Source: Clostridia bacterium
Lineage (GTDB): Bacteria; Bacillota; Clostridia; UBA1381; UBA9506
Length of the DNA stretch: 64,000 nt
NCBI GenBank assembly: GCA_017399695.1
Contig: JAFQBK010000013.1
Coordinates: forward strand, 27,254 to 91,253
Direction: 5' to 3'
The translations under genes were made by a program, and so were the position numbers. Of the stretch, positions 60,542 to 64,000 are shown piece after piece. Below the pieces are notes generated by a model. That model was not told where the DNA came from. It searched no databases and was given only the letters and a program-made list of their open reading frames with translations. The first letter of the stretch is position 1. Every line of letters starts with the position of its first letter.

Positions 60542-61450
60542 ATGGCTAAAACAGTCAACGAAATAGTATCAGAAAAAATCTGTGGGAAAATCAAAACGGC
60601 AATCAAAAACAACGAGCCATTGCCTTGGCAGAAACCTTGGGTGTGGGCTAATGCACCACGAAATTATTTAGGTAGTGAGTATAAGGGCATAAACACCCTA
60701 CTGCTTGACGAGGGAGAGTATTTGACTTGGACGCAGATTTGCGACCTAAAAAAACACAACCCAGATGTTAAGTTGAAAAAGGGCTGTAAGAAAGATATTG
60801 TTGTTTACTTCAACTTTAAGGAGTTTGACAAAGAAACAATATCAGACAATGGCGAAAAGGTTATCACGAAACAAAGCGTTCCCTTTTTAAGATATTACAA
60901 TGTTTACAACATTAAATATGTTGAGGGAATACAAAGCAAGGTCAAAGAAACTACATACAACCATAAACCGATTGAAGAGGCTGAACAGATATTAAAAGGC
61001 TACACAGAAGCTGAAAATATCAAAGTTAAGCACATCAAAGGCAACAAGGCTTGTTATAGTCTTTCATCTGACAGTATCACACTTCCTCTTATTTCCCAGT
61101 TTGAAAAGCTGGAGGAATACTATTCAACAGCATTTCACGAAATGTCCCACAGCACAATGACCAGACTGGGAAGAAGCACAAGCGGTTATTTTGGGGATGC
61201 AGAATACAGCAAGGAAGAACTTATCGCTGAAATGTCAGCGAGTATGTTGTTAGCCCATTGTGGCATTAACACACCAGCCAGCGAAAAGAACAACATAGCA
61301 TATATGAGAAACTGGCTGAAAGTATTGCAAGACAATACAACTTGGCTTGTATCAGCCTGTAGTAAGGCTCAGAAAGCCACCGAATACATTTTAGAAAAGT
61401 CAAAAAATAATATTAGTAAAGGAGACACAGAAAATGACAAATCTAAATAA
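60542..61450 (+). CDS. ArdC-type antirestriction protein (ssDNA-binding domain plus zincin metallopeptidase)
   Basis: 302 residues. The N-terminal domain (about 5-130) matches the ArdC single-stranded-DNA-binding domain: NEPLPWQKPWVWANAPRN, YKGINTLLL, YLTWTQICDLKK and VPFLRYYNVYNI. The C-terminal zincin has HEMSH at 199-203 and the downstream EELIAEMSASML with the third ligand. Such proteins protect incoming mobile DNA from restriction and are typical of conjugative elements. The ATG at 60542 has AAAGGA about 10 nt upstream. The next gene overlaps its end by 17 nt. Confidence 0.87.
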   Translation: MAKTVNEIVSEKICGKIKTAIKNNEPLPWQKPWVWANAPRNYLGSEYKGINTLLLDEGEYLTWTQICDLKKHNPDVKLKKGCKKDIVVYFNFKEFDKETISDNGEKVITKQSVPFLRYYNVYNIKYVEGIQSKVKETTYNHKPIEEAEQILKGYTEAENIKVKHIKGNKACYSLSSDSITLPLISQFEKLEEYYSTAFHEMSHSTMTRLGRSTSGYFGDAEYSKEELIAEMSASMLLAHCGINTPASEKNNIAYMRNWLKVLQDNTTWLVSACSKAQKATEYILEKSKNNISKGDTENDKSK

Positions 61451-61649
61451 TACAACTAACTGCACAAGCAGACAATCAATTTTCATTAAGGCAAGTGAAG
61501 TATGCGAGGTTATGGAGATTTCCAGAGCCTCTGCATATCGCCTAATCAAACAGTTAAATGACGAACTTGCAACAAAGGGTTATCTTGTTGTAAATGGCAA
61601 GACTAACAGAGATTATTTTTACGATAGAATTTACAGAAAGGCGTGTTAA
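61434..61649 (+). CDS. xis: Excisionase-like helix-turn-helix protein
   Basis: 71 residues. IKASEVCEVMEISRASAYRLIKQLNDELATKGYLVVNGK is the pattern of small MerR/AlpA-like excisionases that sit just before integrase genes. It lies 3 nt before the integrase gene and overlaps the ArdC gene by 17 nt. AAAGGAG precedes the ATG. It likely directs excision by the adjacent integrase. Confidence 0.85.
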   Translation: MTNLNNTTNCTSRQSIFIKASEVCEVMEISRASAYRLIKQLNDELATKGYLVVNGKTNRDYFYDRIYRKAC

Positions 61650-61652
61650 ATT

Positions 61653-62798
61653 ATGAAAACTTATTCAAGCAGTATTACAAAAGCAGGCAATGGCTATAAG
61701 GTGTTTTACAGATACCAAACTCTTGAGGGAGATGTTAAATGCAGTAGCAAAAGAGGTTTCAAACTCAAAAGAGAGGCTCAAGAGTGGCAACAGAACGAAC
61801 TCCCTAAACTTATTCAAGAGTTAAGAGCCGAGAGAACTCCAAACGAAAATATGACAATGAAAGAACTCATTGATGATTACATCAAAGATTTTAAGGTTTC
61901 CACAAGAAACAGCACAGCAGAAAACAAACTTCACATCATCAATGAAAAAATCTTACCATATTTCAACAAGCAAAAGGTATATGACATAAAGCCCTATGAC
62001 ATCAAGGAATGGCACAACAAAATAAGGACTTTGCGTAAACCAAACGGAGAAGCCTATGCTACTACATATTATTATTCCATCAATGCACAGTTAAAAGCGA
62101 TTTTTAATTATGCAGTAATGTATTTTGATTTACCATCAAACCCAGTTTCAAAAACAAAGCCCTTTGGCTCAAAGAAAGCACCGAAGCGTAGAGCATACTG
62201 GACTTTTGAAGAATACTCAAAATTTTCAAATGCAATACAAACAAACCCAGTTTATTACTATGCATTTCAAACATTGTTCTGGACTGGTATCAGAATGGGA
62301 GAATTGATGGCTATCAAAAGAAAAGATATTGACCTTGAAAATATGACATTAGATGTAGAACACAGCTTTTCAAAGGCTGAACTTGAAAACGGAGATGTAA
62401 AAAGTGTCAATGCATACCGAACAATACATCTTCCCCAGCAACTTGCAGAAGAGTTAAAAGACTATATTGACAGTCTTTACAATCTCAAAAGTGATGACTT
62501 GGTTTTTCCAGTTTCAAAAAGTGGCTTACATAGAGTAATGACCGAAGGCTCTGAAAGTGCTGGTGTTAAGCGTATAACTATACATGGGCTCCGTCATAGT
62601 CATATCTCACTACTTTTGAATTGTGTTTCAGGCGTTTCTGTATCTGCAATTTCAGACCGAGCGGGGCACAGCACCACAGATGTAACAATGATATATTCAC
62701 ACGCTTATGATAACAGCGATGAACTCATTGCAAAACAATTAGACAATATGATGAAAGGGGGTGCAGTTGATGTCAGCAAAGAACACGGACAAGCATAA
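61653..62798 (+). CDS. int: Tyrosine recombinase/integrase of the element
   Basis: 381 residues. An N-terminal arm-binding domain (SSSITKAGNGYKVFYRYQTL) leads into a core-binding domain (about 68-165). The catalytic domain has Arg214 in TGIRMGE, His311 and Arg314 in HGLRHSH, His339 in RAGHSTTD and the nucleophile Tyr348 in MIYSH, so all catalytic residues are present. It should integrate and excise the element at the 12-bp cores at 53193 and 63856, using TGCAGTC arm sites. The MobC-like gene overlaps its last 29 nt. Confidence 0.95.
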   Translation: MKTYSSSITKAGNGYKVFYRYQTLEGDVKCSSKRGFKLKREAQEWQQNELPKLIQELRAERTPNENMTMKELIDDYIKDFKVSTRNSTAENKLHIINEKILPYFNKQKVYDIKPYDIKEWHNKIRTLRKPNGEAYATTYYYSINAQLKAIFNYAVMYFDLPSNPVSKTKPFGSKKAPKRRAYWTFEEYSKFSNAIQTNPVYYYAFQTLFWTGIRMGELMAIKRKDIDLENMTLDVEHSFSKAELENGDVKSVNAYRTIHLPQQLAEELKDYIDSLYNLKSDDLVFPVSKSGLHRVMTEGSESAGVKRITIHGLRHSHISLLLNCVSGVSVSAISDRAGHSTTDVTMIYSHAYDNSDELIAKQLDNMMKGGAVDVSKEHGQA

Positions 62799-63105
62799 TC
62801 GCTGGAGAAATATTACTATTGGTTTCAGAGTTTCCCCAGACGAAGCATACCAGATTGATATGGAAGCAAAGACCTCTGGAATGACTAAACAAGATTTTAT
62901 TACAGCAAGACTGCTTAACAAAGAAATTGTTGTGCGACCTAACATTCGTATTCAACATTATCTTGAAAAGTATTTGTTGGACTTGACAGCCGAATTAAAA
63001 AGGCTGTCAAGCATTCCACAGACAAGTGATATTTTAGAAAACATCACTTACATAGTAAATTTGATTTCACAAATGACAGATAAAACAAATACAAAGGAGA
63101 ACTGA
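62770..63105 (+). CDS. MobC-like mobilisation accessory protein
   Basis: 111 residues. ITIGFRVSPDEAYQIDMEAKTSGMTKQDFITARLL is a ribbon-helix-helix pattern as in relaxosome accessory proteins (MobC/MbeC-like). The C-terminal half is helical with ELKRLSSI. The ATG at 62770 has GGGGG upstream, within the integrase 3' end. Usually followed by a relaxase gene; here the next gene is not one. Confidence 0.75.
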   Translation: MSAKNTDKHNRWRNITIGFRVSPDEAYQIDMEAKTSGMTKQDFITARLLNKEIVVRPNIRIQHYLEKYLLDLTAELKRLSSIPQTSDILENITYIVNLISQMTDKTNTKEN

Positions 63106-63110
63106 ACAAT

Positions 63111-63713
63111 ATGAAAACTTTTAATAATATACATATACCCTGTGAAATAAACGGCACAACAATCGCAAGTGAATGCGGAATGTTTGACCACATCTACAGA
63201 AATCATAAAGAGAAAAAATTTACATATAGCAATATAAACTTGCATAGCGATGGCAGTCTTGAAATTAATGTTTTTATACCCAATGTATCAAAATATGAGT
63301 ATGAGGACTTTATGAGTAAGCCAATGAGATTTTATAACAAAAAACTACCTAATGGTGCATATCAAACATCTATAAGAGGAGCAACAAGTATGGATGTAAT
63401 TTTTGACCCAGCACTATATAACGATAATCGCATAAGTAAAATACCAGAGAAAAAAATGTGCAATGCATTTTTAATTGATACAGCAACAGATAAGATTTTA
63501 GGTATACGAGCAATGCAACTAAACGATAAAGTGTATGATGAATTTTATAATTCTTGTAGTGAAATGCTTAAAAACAATATTACATTACAAGATATAATAA
63601 AGGCTTTTAGCCAATATATAATTCCATATTCTCATAGTGCTGTCTTAAAACAAGCAACATATCTTGGAAGAGAAGTATCAAACGCTACACCACAATTCTT
63701 ATATGTTGCATAA
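63111..63713 (+). CDS. Unknown element protein, 200 residues
   Basis: Not recognised. Mixed alpha/beta, no membrane segment. It contains EINVFIPNVSKYEYEDFMSK and TSIRGATSMDVIFDPALY. AAAGGAG precedes the ATG, and it lies 5 nt after the MobC-like gene, the place where a relaxase usually sits, but no relaxase motif (tyrosine plus HxH) is seen. Last gene of the element, followed by an inverted repeat that terminates transcription entering from outside. Confidence 0.55.
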   Translation: MKTFNNIHIPCEINGTTIASECGMFDHIYRNHKEKKFTYSNINLHSDGSLEINVFIPNVSKYEYEDFMSKPMRFYNKKLPNGAYQTSIRGATSMDVIFDPALYNDNRISKIPEKKMCNAFLIDTATDKILGIRAMQLNDKVYDEFYNSCSEMLKNNITLQDIIKAFSQYIIPYSHSAVLKQATYLGREVSNATPQFLYVA

Positions 63714-63716
63714 CTA

Positions 63717-63749
63717 CAAAAACTGCTCTACCATTTCTGGTAGAGCAGT
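63717..63749 (-). terminator. Inward-facing terminator at the right end of the element
   Basis: A perfect stem ACTGCTCTACCA-TTTC-TGGTAGAGCAGT (63722-63749). The T run follows it on the minus strand only, so it would stop transcripts entering from the right. Confidence 0.7.
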
Positions 63750-63778
63750 CAAATAACAAAAATATTCAATTAAATCGT

Positions 63779-63796
63779 TGCAGTCATTTTGCAGTC
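63779..63796. repeat. Right array of TGCAGTC repeats, putative integrase arm sites
   Basis: Two TGCAGTC copies (63779 and 63790) spaced 11 bp, matching the three at the left end. They lie about 60 bp inside the right att core. Confidence 0.55.
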
Positions 63797-63855
63797 AGAA
63801 AGCATTTTTAAATTGAGAAAACGCCTTATTTCAAGGGTTTCAGCGATTGTTGGGC

Positions 63856-63867
63856 TTATTCCCACTC
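63856..63867. repeat. Right attachment-site core (12-bp direct repeat)
   Basis: TTATTCCCACTC, identical to 53193-53204, delimiting an element of about 10.66 kb. Flanking sequence differs from the left core on both sides. Confidence 0.7.
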
Positions 63868-64000
63868 GCTCCTGATAAAGAAATCTTAAACAATTCTGTT
63901 TAGAGATTTTATCACGAGGTATTGTAGTTATCTGTATTATCCACAACCTATGGACTATCCGATTTTTTGTTGCCATATTGTTGCCATTGGACAGTTCATA
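63868..64000. mobile_element. Possible left end of a second tandem integrated element
   Basis: To the right of the att core, the minus-strand sequence before GAGTGGGAATAA does not read as a GMP synthetase end. About 105 bp in lies a tandem TTGTTGCCAT repeat with 11-bp spacing (63972-63992), the same arrangement as TGCAGTC in the first element but a different sequence. This fits another element at the same site; the rest is outside the window. Confidence 0.4.

Larger units (their letters stand above)
53193..63867. mobile_element. Integrative (probably mobilisable) element, about 10.7 kb
   Basis: Bounded by the 12-bp TTATTCCCACTC repeat. It contains integrase, excisionase-like, MobC-like, ArdC, DUF3991/TOPRIM and winged-helix genes, plus surface-protein and unknown cargo. 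It is AT-richer than the flanking chromosome. No type IV secretion genes and no recognisable relaxase, so transfer would need a helper. Confidence 0.8.

Noticed and set aside
63770..63976. A 68-codon minus-strand frame spanning the right att core
   Set aside because: It crosses the recombination junction and the arm-site repeats, so it joins DNA from two elements; no ribosome site.

Overview
The window looks like a chromosome segment of an anaerobic, spore-forming member of the Clostridia (Bacillota), probably gut-associated. The evidence is the gene set: a single-chain pyruvate:ferredoxin oxidoreductase, RNase J, HemZ, SpoVT, ECF-type vitamin transporters, a DivIVA-like protein beside yhbY-nadD-yqeK-rsfS-leuS, and strong AGGAGG ribosome binding sites. 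Family-level placement is not possible from sequence reading alone.

Layout. 0-4.7 kb: a cation exchanger cut by the window edge, under a yybP-ykoY (manganese) riboswitch; then argH, a YycJ-type hydrolase and rlmH; then an unassigned protein. 4.9-11.5 kb: a type IIA topoisomerase operon in the unusual order gyrB-gyrA-second B subunit. 11.6-14.1 kb: an ECF S component with a cysteine-rich Gfo/Idh/MocA oxidoreductase, and a PduO-type cobalamin adenosyltransferase. 14.3-19.3 kb: rnjA, metK and a two-component system. 19.7-26.1 kb: a small zinc-ribbon lipoprotein and a five-enzyme cluster (sugar aminotransferase, amidohydrolase, three Gfo/Idh/MocA dehydrogenases) behind an AraC regulator. 26.3-31.6 kb: spoVT; folT under a tetrahydrofolate riboswitch with a cysteine desulfurase and an HD protein; tRNA-Thr and tRNA-Lys followed by tRNA-derived debris; a second cysteine-rich oxidoreductase. 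31.7-40.8 kb: PFOR, a DNA glycosylase, leuS, rsfS, yqeK, nadD, yhbY and a DivIVA-like protein. 40.9-52.3 kb: dnaE, then recJ-relA-MBL hydrolase-hemZ-nrdR-ung-exonuclease, mostly tightly packed. 52.3-53.1 kb: an esterase.

53.2-63.9 kb is an AT-rich integrative element of about 10.7 kb bounded by a 12-bp direct repeat. Read on the minus strand, that repeat encodes Glu-Trp-Glu-stop, the usual end of GMP synthetase (guaA), so insertion at the guaA 3' end is likely. The element carries a tyrosine integrase, an excisionase-like protein, a MobC-like protein, an ArdC-type antirestriction protein, a DUF3991/TOPRIM protein, a winged-helix protein, an SLH-domain surface protein and several unknown proteins. 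No relaxase is recognisable. Helically phased TGCAGTC repeats near both ends look like integrase arm sites. A different repeat (TTGTTGCCAT) beyond the right end suggests a second element in tandem.

The most interesting unexplained material is three noncoding regions in this element (55.19-55.34, 58.59-58.81 and 58.93-59.05 kb) with nested long-range complementarity. Two of them have possible pseudoknots. One ends in a terminator hairpin just upstream of the surface-protein gene and looks like an attenuating leader of unknown class. The sugar-modification cluster at 20-25 kb is the best candidate for an uncharacterised metabolic pathway.
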